A DNA stretch of 64,000 bases from Toxonevra muliebris (GCA_963691655.1 OY829326.1:146152998-146216997); one strand, 5' to 3'; shown: positions 23,549-35,232, counted from the stretch's first letter. Notes: generated by a model from the sequence alone, not told the origin. Numbers and translations are program-made.

Positions 23549-23977
23549 CCCTTCCTTTGGAGGGCGCGCCGAAAGAAAGGTGAATTTCATAGTATCGACT
23601 GCAATTTTTCTTGTTTGTAGCAAAAAAATCATTAAAATAAAACAACTGATTGCTTTCTAGTGATATTGAAATATATTTTAATCAATTATTTTTAAATGTT
23701 TTAACTTAGAAAAAATTTCTTCAAGCTACACTTGAATTTTTTTGTTACACGAGAGAACGCGTCGGGGCAAATTAGCCGCAAAAGCAAGATACCAATTTTC
23801 AAACACAAACAGCAACTAAACGATGTAATGCAGAAACCAACGACTAACGGTAAACCATGCTGTATCTCAAAATTTACAAAGTCACTTGAGTGGCAGCGGC
23901 TGGCTACAATGATTTGTATTTTAAAAACACAAATTAAACAATTTGGTTTAATTTGCCGCGGCGCGCCCTCCAAAGAG
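23549..23977. mobile_element. TTAA-flanked piggyBac-like element, 429 bp
   Basis: Flanked by TTAA at 23545-23548 and 23978-23981. The inverted ends share CTTTGGAGGGCGCGCCG (17 bp). The left end begins CCC, as piggyBac family elements do. The open frames of about 90 codons inside show no DDD transposase features, so this is probably an internally deleted, non-autonomous copy. The GC-rich ends stand out from the AT-rich surroundings. Confidence 0.65.
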
Positions 23978-24139
23978 TTAAGAAAGAAATAAAAATTTCT
24001 AGTAAAAGAAAAAAATATTTAGATTTCGTTGGTTTTTGTTTAATTTTGCCACTAGACAGAATTGAAAAACCCCTAAACTGGCGTTGTAGCGTCTTTAATT
24101 GGACTGATTTTACTAAATTAAGAGATAAATATCAGACTC

Positions 24140-24530
24140 ACTATCGACCAAAACCCAGACCTAGACCAAAAGACCTAGACCACTAGTTCAAAAATTTTAT
24201 CAAATACAGGACGAAAATATTAACCACAACTCAAACTAAGAGTTAGATTAAAACTGAGGCTAAAAAGACTCCAAATACAAATTAAAAGCAAACCGAAATT
24301 TAGAGCAGAAATCAGATCAAACGCTGGTCTGCAAACGCTGGAAATCAAATCAAAAATTAGACCAAACATGGATTAAAACTCAAACCAAATTCAGATTAAA
24401 ATTCAAACTAAAATAAAACAAAATTCTGATGAAACGAGAATTCAGATCAAAAATGGGCAAAAACGGAAAAGTTAAACCAATATCAGACTAAAATTCAGTA
24501 GAGAATTCAATCCAAAAACTAGACCATTAT
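24140..24530 (+). repeat. degenerate (AAAYCAGACCAAA)n minisatellite block 1
   Basis: Some 20 or more diverged units of about 12-18 bp built on 'AAACYCAGACC/TAAA' fill the stretch. Related blocks lie at 57.9 kb and 61.3 kb. Non-coding. Confidence 0.6.
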
Positions 24531-24873
24531 CAAGCTTTCTAAAAGTGAGACATTTATACGCTGGCGTTGAAAGTGTAGACTTAATGCAGCCTGAATGTAT
24601 TTAATAACCAGTTGCACTGTAACGTGCATCCTATTGGCACGCCCAGCATGGCGACTAATCAGAATTGATACAGATATCTGACCCCATTTTAATATTTATA
24701 ATAAATTATTATTATTAAAACAAAATATAATATAAAATAATATTTTAAATCGTAAAGTTTTTCGTTTGTTGAAAGTATATTATACTTTTCACTGCCGATG
24801 GCTTTTTTTTGGAAAAATCTAAATATTTTTTATTTCTCAAAAATGACTGTTGACTATAAAATTGTCGTGTTCT

Positions 24874-24905
24874 GGGGGGGGAGGGGGGAGGGGGGAGGGA
24901 GGGGG
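24874..24905 (+). other. G-run with G-quadruplex pattern
   Basis: Five runs of three or more G separated by single A bases. Such G-runs, followed here by CCTCCCAGCCCCC and 'GGATACGCTACTGA', resemble the ends of some DNA transposons. Quadruplex formation is inferred from pattern only. Confidence 0.5.
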
Positions 24906-25009
24906 ATATAGGGACTGAAACCTCCCAGCCCCCTTCTGGATACGCTACTGATTATACCGCGATCTACAATATCTATTATTCGTCCTTCTTTCCGTCTAGT
25001 CTTAGGCTT

Positions 25010-25197
25010 AGACGAAGTTTACATTTGCGAGAAAATTTCCCCCCCCCAAGTTGCTCTGAGAAAGTCTTTTTGAGAGTAAATTGCTGATACAAGCAAAAAA
25101 GAAAGAAACTTGCAGTTTCTCGTTTATAGCATTTTAATCCTGAAAAACTTTTCCGAAAGAAATTTCAGCAATTTTCTTACAGATGTAAACTTTGCCT
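25010..25197. mobile_element. MITE family 3, copy 1
   Basis: Inverted ends AAGTTTACATTTGC (left) and CAGATGTAAACTTTGCCT (right). The interior matches 52286-52458: AGAAAGTCTTTTT(T)GAGAGTAAA, GCTGAT, TTGCAGTTTCTCGTT.ATAGCA. A C9-10 run interrupts the left arm. Non-coding. Confidence 0.6.
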
Positions 25198-25339
25198 TTG
25201 CGTAGTTAATCCAAATCCTGTTTCTCTTTAAAAATAGAGAATTGCACCAGCTCTATTCATGTTAGACACTTGATTCATTATCCAGATATACTATCAGAAT
25301 ACCAGAAAATAGCTACAAATGGTGATCTAGAGAAAAAAG

Positions 25340-25680
25340 CAAAGGTAAATCGATTACAACGAGTTGGATGATGTGGAGTCTTGCTACTACCTGGGTAGCG
25401 TCATATTAGTACGACATAAGCATAAGTTAAAGGTGCATCCGATTTAAAACTTATGTATAAATCGCACAGCATGGAGTAGGCCGAGGTAAGCTACGTTTAC
25501 ATAGACGTGCTATCAGTTAAAGGTTTGTTATTTAGTGAAATCCTCAAGGAAGTCGAAGGATGGGAAGGCCAGCAAATATATGGAGACAACTCTTAAAATC
25601 TTAGTTTGTTCTATGAATCTAAGTTGGAGCGAAGTCAACAGAAGAGCACAAGACAGATTCGAATATAGGCTAATCATTGC
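25340..25680 (+). mobile_element. decayed LINE C-terminal tail
   Basis: LDDVESCYYLGSV matches the 'V..F.YLGS' block. RRMGRPANIWRQ and, after a frame change, SMNLSWSEVNRRAQDRF match the 'GRP..TWRR...G.SW.E....A.DR..WR' tail of RTE/CR1-like LINEs. The segment between the two blocks is deleted. It could be a continuation of the fragment at 20.1 kb. Confidence 0.55.
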
Positions 25681-26090
25681 TTATTTATAGAAAATATTTA
25701 ATCCCTTTTCACTCTCTCAACATTCTAACATTCTGGATCTCCCAAAACAGTTTGTGGTCGAGAATGATTCACAGATACCTGGCCTCACTGGATTTGCAAA
25801 TATTGACAAATATTATATAATTATTTTATGATTGTATTTTCCGTTATGGTCAGTTGTTTTTTAATTTTTCCATATAAACTTAGCTAATTTAGTTTTACAA
25901 TATAATTACTATGGGTGTAACTTTGATAAAACGTTTTCATATCACTTTTATTGCAATTATCTGTAATTAAAAATGTTTGCAAATATTTCATACATTAGAT
26001 TTTAGAAACTATTTTGTTTTTTAATTGCCAATAACAATTTAAATGTTCTAATGTATTTTTAATATATTTATTATAAATATATTTTTTTTT

Positions 26091-26289
26091 AAATTACAGG
26101 CAAAAAATCCACATAGTCTATATATACAAAAACACTAAATGTATAATATGACATCGACGCATTCTCAACGGAATTACACATACTCCTGAAATTTACTTGT
26201 GATAAAATCTCTCTTTCGGAAACCTAAATTCAAAAAACATTCTGCAAATCCTTTTGACACCACTCCTCCTGGAACAATCCTCTGAACAA
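26091..26289 (+). other. FucT6: FucT6 5' UTR with splice acceptor
   Basis: A T-rich tract ends in AAATTACAG at 26099, a good acceptor. The 190 bases from there to the start codon at 26290 would be leader. An in-frame upstream ATG at 26254 would add 12 residues (MTPLLLEQSSEQ). I prefer 26290 because it gives the family's short cytosolic tail before the membrane helix. Confidence 0.5.
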
Positions 26290-26522
26290 ATGTCTTTGTT
26301 TCGACAATTCTTCGGTTCATCTTCAAATGCATGGATACGTGCTTTAATAATTTTCTTACTTGCCTGGGCATTTCTTGTTTATGTTTTTGTATCGAAATTG
26401 AATGGACAACCTAATGTCGAGCCAGATGTTACGGCGAATCGTATCAATCAAGCACTACAATGGCTTGAATACTCCAAACAGCGGAATGATGAACTCCGAC
26501 AGATGATCGATGAGCTAATGAA
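26290..26522 (+). CDS. FucT6: FucT6 exon 1 (residues 1-77)
   Basis: Codes the cytosolic tail, transmembrane anchor and start of the coiled-coil stem, up to DELM plus two bases of Asn78. Donor is GAA|GTAAGT. Confidence 0.9.
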
Positions 26523-29500
26523 GTAAGTACGATTAAGTAACTAAAATCGCGTGTGTTTTTTTTAAAAGTGTTTTTGTATATGTTTGAATATTTCGATGAT
26601 AAAAATTATTGATTGACCGACAAAATGAGGTCCCTGATGGGGTCTACTTTAAGTCTTTAAATACTAAACCAAGAAAATGAGGTCCCTAAGGGGTTTACTT
26701 TACGTCTTTAAATACAAAACAGCACCATTTCTTAGATTACAATAAAGGATCTCCAAGAATAACAATTGTCTAAGAAAAAGCTTTCCACTTTATTGTTCGG
26801 ATTCGGTATCAAATTGTAGGCTCATTCCTTTCGTTCATGTAGGCGAAAAGCTCGTTCTGGGCCCTTCATGGGCTGTTGTACCATAAAAGAAGAAGAAGAA
26901 GGTTAGAATGAATATATTTTCTTAGTACTGGGACTCCGCAGACTTTCCAATTGTGCCAAAGAAAAAATGAATGATCTGAAATTGTGGTCTTATCAGAGCC
27001 ATCTTATGGCATACAGTTGTCAAGATGACTCAAGGCTTACAGCAGGTTTCACGGGCTTTGGCTGAGAGGTTAAAGAGAAGATTGAGTTGAAACTGCTCCC
27101 ATACCGAACATATCAATCAAAGATTCGCTCTGCGTCTCTAAGCGATTTTTTATTAATAGAATTGTGATTATTCCCAAGGTATGTCAGTTTAATCATTTTC
27201 CTTGTATGGTAAGTTTCACACTTTACTTTGTGCAATATATTTCTCTAATTTTCTTGCTATATTCAGCCCTATAATTAATTACGCGGAGCTCCTCGCCATA
27301 GCTACGAATGAACAATTCGTTTTCTTAATTCCGTCGTGACCACGAAATTCCCCCGAAATTTCGAAATTCGGGAGATTGGCATCACCCATTCCGAATGAAA
27401 CGGAACAGTTTTTCGCGACAATTTTATACGAATGCTGAAGTATGTCGGGAGCAGATGAAAAATTAAGATAAGTAGGAAAAAAAAGTTTTAAAAATATTGT
27501 GTTATTTTTTGAAGCAGACCAAAATTTGAGGAAGATCAATTATTAATTATTTGGGCATAATTTGTCTTTTTATGCATTTATATAAATTGGCAAAATACCA
27601 ACATGGCATTGATATTACGGTTTAAATATAAAAATGTCTCTTCTGCTGAAGGAATTATTTTTACGTGCGTGGCATCAATGCCTATTATAACAACAAAACA
27701 TCGCATTCTTCCTTAGAAATCTATTTTGGCCTCCCATGCTTCTTTATTAATCATATTCACCTTTATCCACTTTGAACAAAGCTTCACTTCCAAAATATTC
27801 AAGCTCCAATTCACTGTTTCGACACCGTTGATTGTGCCATTCTAACATCTACTCAGAAATCGCTAAGCACCCACAACGTGTCCCAAAGCCGTAACTTCCT
27901 GGCTTCGATTTGGCCCAAGTTCATCCTCCACTACATTCAATAGATACTTGAATGAGTCTTTGTTGAGGCTAATATCTCTCACAAATTTAAGAGAAAGAAT
28001 TAATTGGTTTTAAGAATTAAGACGATTGCAAGCATTAACCTTAACAGCTTGTGTTCCATTTTTAAGCATATGCTTTGACACTCAGTCTCTGCCTCTACTA
28101 AAAATATCGCTACTGCCTTGGAATTCCTTTTTATTTATAGCTTATTGCACAAAAAAACACGTTTTTTGATTAGTTTTTATAATATATTCCTTTTCTCTGT
28201 TGACACAAAACAGCTGATTTTTTCACTCCAACTTTTTTCTGATAGTTGGCAACGTTACCTTCGAATTCGTCTGAATTTAGAATGCATTTTGTTTTCGTAT
28301 TCATTTCCCGGGAGCTCCATCGGAATCAGAGACAGGTCTAATTATTTATTTTTCAGTTCTACTCAAATTCTTAATCTTGTTGGTTTGCCATTTCTATCCT
28401 GGTGGAAAAATTGGCTTTGCTATTTTTAATTTTTTCCTAATTCTAAATGTCCTCGGAATTGAATTTGATATTTTACATTACACATTTTACATAATATGAA
28501 AACCAGGAAAATCCAATTCTTCGATATCTTTTGTAATGGGCAATTGTAATTGCTCACAGCTTCAAAAACCATTCAAAAAGTTTCTGCAATTGGCTTTCTT
28601 TTAGCAACCATATGCAGCTGTGAGCTTTTAGGTCATAGGAGGCTTATCAAATAAAAACTTGCCCCCTACTCAAAAAAACCAAATTGCAGTTCTATGGAAA
28701 TTCACTTTTAGCCGTCGTTGGCGTTCTCTTTTCCCGCCGCATGCATTAATGAACCCTTTGTGTAGAGCGAATGGATGAAGAACACTTGAAAAACGCAAGA
28801 GAACACGCGCGTATTTAAATACGCAATTGTAAATTGTAGAGAAAGATTACACGCGATAAACATGATGAGTGTTTTTTGATAAATGAAGCATGAAAATTCA
28901 GTGTCTGTCGGTTTGTCTTTTGTACATATGTCTATCTCTCTGTATGTGCACTTGTAAGCAGATTAAATGTTGTGGGTGGAGTGACATGGTAGGGAAAGGG
29001 AGGAAGGGATTTGAATGAGTTACGTTAATTATGGGGCAAAGTCACGTCATATTGAAATATATGAGCATATGCAATTATATGTACATATGTAGTTACTGAA
29101 ATTTGTTTGAAAATTGATGATTTACAATATGAATAATTAAGTTATGCCTATTTATTGGTATGGTATGGAAAGAGAGGGTCTATGAACCCTGCCAAGGTCA
29201 AGAAGAGCCGAGTGGAGCATTAAGCGGTGAGGGTGAAACTGATAGTGCATGGGTTCGGTAATGACTTCAGTCGATTAATCTCAAAGCTTGCTAAGTGACT
29301 GCTTTATCGGTGTTGTGATGGATGGCATTACTTTGGAAGACTCGGCCATTAATGTTGTAGTGCCGCAGGGCTCGATTCTCTCCTCATCTCTTTTTCTTTT
29401 CTTTATCAATGACCTTCTGTCTTTGGATAGGTAATTCTGTTGACTAACTTAATAATAATCTCCAATCAATCTTCGAGTGGGTTCTCACGAACATAGTTGA

Positions 29501-32500
29501 ATTTGTAAGACCCAATGTTGTCTGTTATCTCGAAAACGACTTTCTCAAGCCCATGGTTTTGATATGGTTAGCAAAGCTGTGTACGAATAACTTGACTCTA
29601 ATTGATCTCTACCAGATCTACACCACTTATATCCGTCCCAAAATAAAGTATAATGCGCATGTTTAACCAGGAGCTTCACGAACGCAACTAGAGCTCTTTG
29701 TATGTGTCCAACACCGTGCAAATAAACTAATGAGAGGCTGTAGGATTTCCAGCTCTATTGAATCTTTGTATCATCGTAGAAACGAGGCTTAGAAGACTCT
29801 GTTCTACTGGTTTTTCGTGGTAGAAGTTCTGCTAAAATGTGCAATTTGTTGCTACTATGTTTTCACCGGAACTACACGTGTGAATACGTGTTAAGGAGAT
29901 AGTTTTATCCATTGCTGTACCACGCGTTTATGGAATAAACTCACTGTAACTGTTTTTACTGATTTTTACGACCTTTCCACTACACACTTTTCATTCTTTC
30001 CTCTTACCATTTATCTATCTTTTTTCCTCAATTAACGTAAAGGGGGAACCCCATAGTTTTAATTGTTTAAAAAAAATGTACTTGAGAAGACCTCAGGTTC
30101 AACTTTACATCAACTGTTCACCCGTAAAGCTATAAAATAAAATTGTAACCATTTTCAAGAGACCAATCGATCCAGTCGTATCTAGCCAGCATTGAAATTT
30201 TAATATTTTAGTTTTCAAAACAAAGTTTCGGAATAGTATAATCGATCGCCTATGGTAGCAGGCGTTTTGGTTCGGTATTGATTATATTGCTGTGATCTAA
30301 AGATTCAACTATCTGACTCGCTGAGTTTTACTTCTAGCCACTTAAGCTTTGCCGAAATTGGTTTCCCTACTCTCACCCTACTCATTACTTACGGCTCGAC
30401 TCAAACTGATTATCGCAGAGGTGGTTTAACAACGTCACCGTGAAACTTTCTTAGATGATAATTCTCGTCGTTATGAATCTTTTTAATTGTTGTTCGCCAA
30501 AAAAAAGACTCTGTGTGGTGTTAGTGATTGGTTCGTTGGTTTCAGTAGCACTGTTGGAATCATGATCCTTCGGTTGCGTTTTTCTCAAATTTCCCATCCA
30601 TTAAAGAAAATTGGTTCCACTAAAACTATTAAACAATTCATTCATCCAATCAAATAAGTTAGCTCACAATTCTGGTAACTTATGCGTGATATTAATTAAT
30701 CTTAATTTTGTAATCAAATACATATTTTTCCATCATTCTTTCAGTGATCAAGTTGATAAACAATCAGCACAAAAACTTATTGAAAGGCTTGAAAATAATA
30801 TAAAACAGAATTCCATTGACGATAACGCCGATGGCATTATCGGTGGCGGCGTTTCCTCCGTCTACGGTTCTTCATCACACGAGCCCAGCCTAGAATATGA
30901 GCTGATGCGACGGCGAATACAAACGAATATTGGTGAAATTTGGAATTACTTCAGCACTGAATTGGGCAGAATACGTAAAAAAGTTGGACCAGAGCAACCT
31001 GATATGGAACAGGAAATCAATCAAGTATTACAATTGGGTGCCGAACACAAACGATCGCTGCTCAGTGATATGGAGCGTTTGCGACAAGTAGACGGCTATG
31101 AAGCATGGCGACAGCAAGAATCTGAGGACTTGAGCGATTTGATGCAGAACCGTTTACATTATTTGCAAAATCCGAAAGATTGTAAAAATGCACGAAAGTT
31201 AATATGTAAATTGAATAAGGTAAGTGCATGAGCGTGCGACTTTAATAAGCAAGTTTTTGAAGAGACTAATCTGTTTATTTGATTTTATATAGGGTTGCGG
31301 TTATGGCTGTCAATTGCATCATGTGGTTTATTGTTTTATTGTCGCGTATGCTACTGAACGAACAATGATATTGAAATCGCGTGGTTGGCGCTATCACAAA
31401 GGTGGCTGGGAAGAAGTTTTCCAACCGGTCTCTGATAGCTGTTACGATGCGGATGTAGCGCATGCTAACAATTGGCCCGGACGACCAGATACTCAAGTTC
31501 TAGTATTGCCAATTATTGACTCGCTAATGCCACGTCCACCATTTTTACCACTTGCAATACCTGAAGATTTGTCGCCACGTCTGAAGCGTTTGCACGGTGA
31601 TCCTATTGTCTGGTGGGTAGGGCAATTTTTGAAATATTTACTACGGCCGCAAAAAGATACACGCGAATTTTTGGAAAGGGGCATGAATAAAATGGGCTGG
31701 AAGAAACCGATTGTGGGGTAAGTGGCTATATTAAATGGGTTGTGTATGGAATGCGGGGGGAATGTAATCGATCCCTATGCATTATACATCGTTATAGAGG
31801 TTTTATCTAGCGCCTATTAATGGAAATTTAACCCAAAATTAAGCATTACTTAGGTTAGTGTAGGAGGTTGTCTTTTTGAAATCTGTTAAACCGAAAAGCA
31901 AACCGTTGTGATACCACTTGGATATTTATTCAACAAGTTTAACTTTAATTGCTGGGAGGATTCCTCTCCTCCTGCCTTTATATTACAGTTTGTAGTCGCT
32001 CATATAGAAATACACCGATACCTTCCTTGTAGAAAAGTGAGTGATAAAGCGATTGTCGAAGAAGATTATGGAGAGGATGCAATCAAAGTTACTAGATATA
32101 TAAGTAAACTCCAAAAGAATTTTGAAATGCTGAATGAAAGTTGTGATCAGGGTCTAACATGAGAGCAACCTTAGAATTATTCCATCAAGAATCTAAGTAC
32201 TGAAGGTGCAGGGAGCAGAACTGAGAGAATTCAGTTCCATTACAATTACATTACTAAATCCAAGGAATAAAAACCAACTTTATAAAATCTATTAGAGCCA
32301 CATGTAGACCGAGTTCACTCAGGGTTGACGTTACTTACGGCCTTGGGCAATAAATTAGTGAAAGCTTTTTCTATAATGAAGGAAACTACCAGAGTAAACT
32401 TCTCCATATCCAGCGATTTCTATAAACTGAAAAGTGAAGTGCAGTTTCTACTGACTTGCCTTTTTCATAGAGATATTGGGAATTAGATATCTCTAATGAT

Positions 32501-33419
32501 TTCGATACTGATTTCTCGATGTGGGGATCGGAGGGTCAACTCAGTCTGAAGTTGTGCTGGAGTTTGAAAGTCCAAGCAGAACTCAATTTGATGGTGGTCA
32601 GAAAAGTAGTACTCCTTAGAAACTTGATAATGAGCTACTCCTGATAAGAGTCGATATTACTTGAAACCGCATTAAGAGAAAACTGTTTGATCCGCTTCAT
32701 TCCCTTATACCAATTTTGTTCTAAATAAATATTAAAGAAAGTTCAATCACTAATCTATGTAATTGAAATTTTATTTCAGTGTACACGTGCGCCGTACAGA
32801 CAAAGTTGGAACCGAAGCCGCTTTCCACAGCATCGAAGAATATATGACTCATGTCGAAGATTACTATTTAACGCTCGAGATTAATGGTACCACTGTGCCG
32901 CGACGCATTTTTCTTGCATCGGACGATGCAAAAGTCATTGAGGAGGCACGAAAAAAATATCCACATTACGAGATAATTGGAGATTCCAATGTTGCACGCA
33001 TGGCTGCAGTTTCAACACGTTACACCGATACAGCACTGAACGGCATCATCTTGGATATACATATGCTATCGCTTTCGGATTATCTGGTGTGTACATTTAG
33101 CTCGCAGGTGTGTCGTGTGGCATACGAGATCATGCAGACATTGTATCCAGATGCAGCGCATCGCTTTAAATCGCTGGACGATATTTATTATTATGGCGGT
33201 CAAAATCCACATAATCGCATGGCAATCATCGGTCATGCGGCACGCAATCACGATGAAATGCAAATGAAGCCAGGTGATTTGGTTGGGGTTGCTGGCAACC
33301 ATTGGGATGGTAATTCGAAGGGTAAAAATACGCGCACAAATCAGGGTGGTCTCTTTCCGTCATTCAAAGTAGTCGATAAGGTAGAAACGGTTAAGTTACC
33401 GTTATATGCGCAAGTGTAA
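26290..33419 (+). CDS. FucT6: FucT6: Golgi alpha-1,6-fucosyltransferase (FUT8 family), 590 aa
   Basis: Joins 26290-26522, 30745-31219, 31293-31717 and 32780-33419 (phases 2, 0, 2). It transfers fucose from GDP-fucose to the innermost GlcNAc of N-glycans in the Golgi (core alpha-1,6-fucosylation). Order: short cytosolic tail, signal-anchor helix (about residues 15-35, ALIIFLLAWAFLVYVFVS), coiled-coil stem (to about 200), then the catalytic GT23 domain with GCGYGCQLHH at 237 and VHVRRTDKVGTEAAFH at 379-394. The RR pair in the latter binds GDP-fucose in FUT8. TFSSQVCRVAYE and a C-terminal SH3-like domain (YYGGQNPHNRMAIIGH..., GDLVGVAGNHWDG) complete it. Length matches human FUT8 (575) and the fly protein. 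All family motifs are intact. The gene converges with PhKgamma. Confidence 0.95.
26624..26722 (+). repeat. two-copy tandem duplication of about 51 bp in intron 1
   Basis: AAAATGAGGTCCCT...GTCTTTAAATAC occurs at 26624 and again at 26675 with about 85% identity. It lies 100 bp past the FucT6 exon 1 donor. Confidence 0.6.
26775..26900 (+). repeat. SINE-like repeat with 'ACTGTAGG' core, copy 1
   Basis: TTCGGATTCGGTATCAAATTG followed by TAGGCTCATTCC and CGAAAAGCTCG...GGGCCC. The core is shared with 53.86 kb (same strand) and 58.84 kb (opposite strand), and more distantly with the tails at 17.8 kb and 35.8 kb. Confidence 0.5.
27560..28015 (-). mobile_element. decayed Harbinger (HARBI1-like) transposase
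   Basis: On the minus strand the order is RDISLNKDSFKYLLNVV, then a short MAQSTVSK block, then FVVIIGIDATHVKIIPSAEE and LYLNRNINAMLV. The last part matches the Harbinger 'GVIGAIDGTHV.I..P......Y.NRK....N' region, which carries the first catalytic Asp. Several stops lie between the blocks, so it is inactive. Possible ends are the GGAGCTCC motifs near 27285 and 28312, but no TWA duplication supports them. Confidence 0.6.
29170..29970 (+). mobile_element. decayed LINE (Jockey-like) reverse-transcriptase and 3' end
   Basis: MDGITLEDSAINVVVPQGSI followed by LSSSLFLFFINDLLSL (about 29320-29430) is the RT 'VPQGS.LSP.LF.LFINDL' block. Further on, IDLYQIYTTYIRPKIKYNAHV and VCVQHRANKLMRGC match the post-catalytic thumb region. 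The YADD-containing part is missing and stops are present. It sits in FucT6 intron 1, same strand as the gene. Confidence 0.65.
30745..31219 (+). CDS. FucT6: FucT6 exon 2 (residues 78-236)
   Basis: Follows TTCTTTCAG at 30744. It codes the luminal coiled-coil stem (DQVDKQSAQKLIERLENN, LEYELMRRRIQTNIGEIWNY) and the start of the catalytic domain with NCKNARKL-type text (NPKDCKNARKLICKLNK). Donor is AAG|GTAAGT. Confidence 0.93.
31293..31717 (+). CDS. FucT6: FucT6 exon 3 (residues 237-377)
   Basis: Begins after TTATATAG. It opens with the GCGYGCQLHHVVYC motif and codes the first Rossmann-like half of the GT23 domain, ending at NKMGWKKPIVG. Donor is GGG|GTAAGT, with Gly378 split across the intron. 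Confidence 0.95.
31718..32779 (+). other. FucT6: FucT6 intron 3
   Basis: 1062 nt from GTAAGT to TTATTTCAG. I see no exon or bounded mobile element. The open frame at 31908-32162 shows no homology I know. Confidence 0.6.
32780..33419 (+). CDS. FucT6: FucT6 exon 4 (residues 378-590)
   Basis: Opens with the GDP-fucose-binding VHVRRTDKVGTEAAFH and ends with the SH3-like domain and stop TAA at 33417-33419. Covers the second half of the catalytic domain. Confidence 0.95.
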
Positions 33420-34760
33420 ACTATTGTAATTTACATACTAGGTACAATTTTTGATATGATATGATATGATTTTTTTTATTTTTATTTTGTGTTTCTGACG
33501 TATTTTCCAATGAGGTTTTAAATTATTATTTTCCACGTAATAGCTGAGATACATATATACATGAATATGTAGAAGAGTAGAATACTTGATATATATATAT
33601 TTTTTTAAATACTATGTTTATACACGAAAAAGATTTATTTTTTTATTTTTTCTTTTTAAATGCTGTGCAATAATTTCTTGCTAATTTATACAATTATACA
33701 GACACACCTCTTTACATGTGCTGTGGGCGTTGTCAGTTTGAGTAAACCCAGACTCAGACCCCAGGTAAAGGTATTTTCTGCCTTCCACTCTAGCGTATCA
33801 AAAAATGCCATAGAATATCTATAATGAGTGTACATAAACTATAAGCTCGAGTACTTTTGTATATTCATATTCCCCTAGCGCCTGAATACTTTTTTATTCA
33901 GTTTGCAACGGCAACGCTCCCACACTATTCCTTTTTATATAGTAAATACAGATATACGTACGTTTACGAAGCATACATATGAAAAATATCATAATTGTGG
34001 TTTATTGCTATTTTATTTTAATTTTTTCCTGTACTTTTTATACACTGTAAAGATTGCACAAAGCCCCCAATGAAAATAAGTAAATTTTTTTTGACTTGAA
34101 ACGCAACTCATTCACTTTTATATCAGCGACGGGTGAACTCACATTAGAGAAACTTAAAGCTCGATGACACGTTCGGTGTAAACGAAGAAATCGAGCTTTA
34201 TGTTTGCAATGTATTTCATATGCAAAAAGCTCAAAAACTCTTTTAACAGTCACTGCTTTTAAAACTCACTAAAGAGCAGTGATAGGTAAGCTCATGTTCC
34301 CATATAAAAACCTTTTTAACTTACCAACCATATGTAAATGATTAAAAAAAAAACGCTAAGCTTAAGCTTTACAACAATAGAGGACAAAGAACTTAAAAAA
34401 GAGAATCAAGCTTTAAGCTTTCAATGTATTACATTGAGAAAGTTTAAAAGCTTTTTGCATGCCTGCAACGGAATGCTCATCACTGCTTATGTAGACCTTT
34501 TAAATTTAAGTATACATATAATGAATCTATTATTTATTGGATATTATTGTTTTCGACTCGATTATGTTGAATCTCAAAATTATATATTTATATACATATT
34601 TTTTTTTATTTCACTTTACACATACAATTATTTAAAATTATTTATCGATCCATATGATAACTTTAACTCAAAAAAAAAAAAGAAAAAAAAGAACAAATGG
34701 TTTAAGAATTTGCAACGCAACTAAAAACATATAAAAATAAAAATTGAATGTAATATAAAC
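33420..34760 (+). other. FucT6: FucT6 3' UTR (end uncertain)
   Basis: AT-rich, with several possible poly(A) signals; AATAAA at 34736-34741 is one of the clearer ones. No coding signal. Confidence 0.35.
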
Positions 34761-35067
34761 AAAAACATAAATTAATTTTTAAAGTATTGAATTAAGGTTT
34801 AATTTAAGTTATACATATGTACTAAAATATTTAGCATTAAGTATAAATATTAAAAACAAAAACTAATTATAAATATGATGATGATGACAAAGTGAAATTG
34901 TACTATTTATTTAATTTTAAGTAGGAACAAACAATAATAAAAAGAAGCAATGATTTAAGATAAATTCATACAAAAATCTAAACTATTGTGAGAGAATTGA
35001 AATTGGTCAAGTAGTTTTATTGATTTGATTTGGTAGCTTAGTATTTAAAAAAAAACTAGTCGGTAAG

Positions 35068-35103
35068 GCCCCAGTAACTGGGGCTATTTTTTTTTTTTTT
35101 TTT
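35068..35103 (+). other. GC hairpin followed by T17
   Basis: GCCCCAGTAACTGGGGC forms an 8-bp stem with a single-base loop, followed two bases later by 17 T. It looks like a bacterial intrinsic terminator but lies in fly DNA between two convergent genes. T-runs end Pol III transcripts, yet I see no A/B box upstream. Confidence 0.4.
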
Positions 35104-35232
35104 GCTTAAGAAATCTCTTTTTGAAAAAACAAATATCAAAAGAGATCCAAACTACTCGTTGGTGTTTGTTTTGTTATTTGTGTTTGCAGATAATTCGTTA
35201 GATAATTCTGAGAGATGCCGTTACTCATGTCT

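Noticed and set aside
23732..23992. Transposase in the TTAA element
   Set aside because: The frames lack catalytic-Asp context or a cysteine-rich C-terminus; one frame runs into the inverted repeat.
24140..24530. CRISPR-like array
   Set aside because: Units are degenerate, without unique spacers of fixed length, and the genome is eukaryotic.
26254..26289. Upstream in-frame ATG as the FucT6 start
   Set aside because: It would add 12 residues not typical of the family's short tail; the ATG at 26290 is a better match, though both are possible.
35068..35103. Bacterial contamination (intrinsic terminator)
   Set aside because: Surrounding DNA is continuous AT-rich fly sequence with fly repeats; no bacterial genes.
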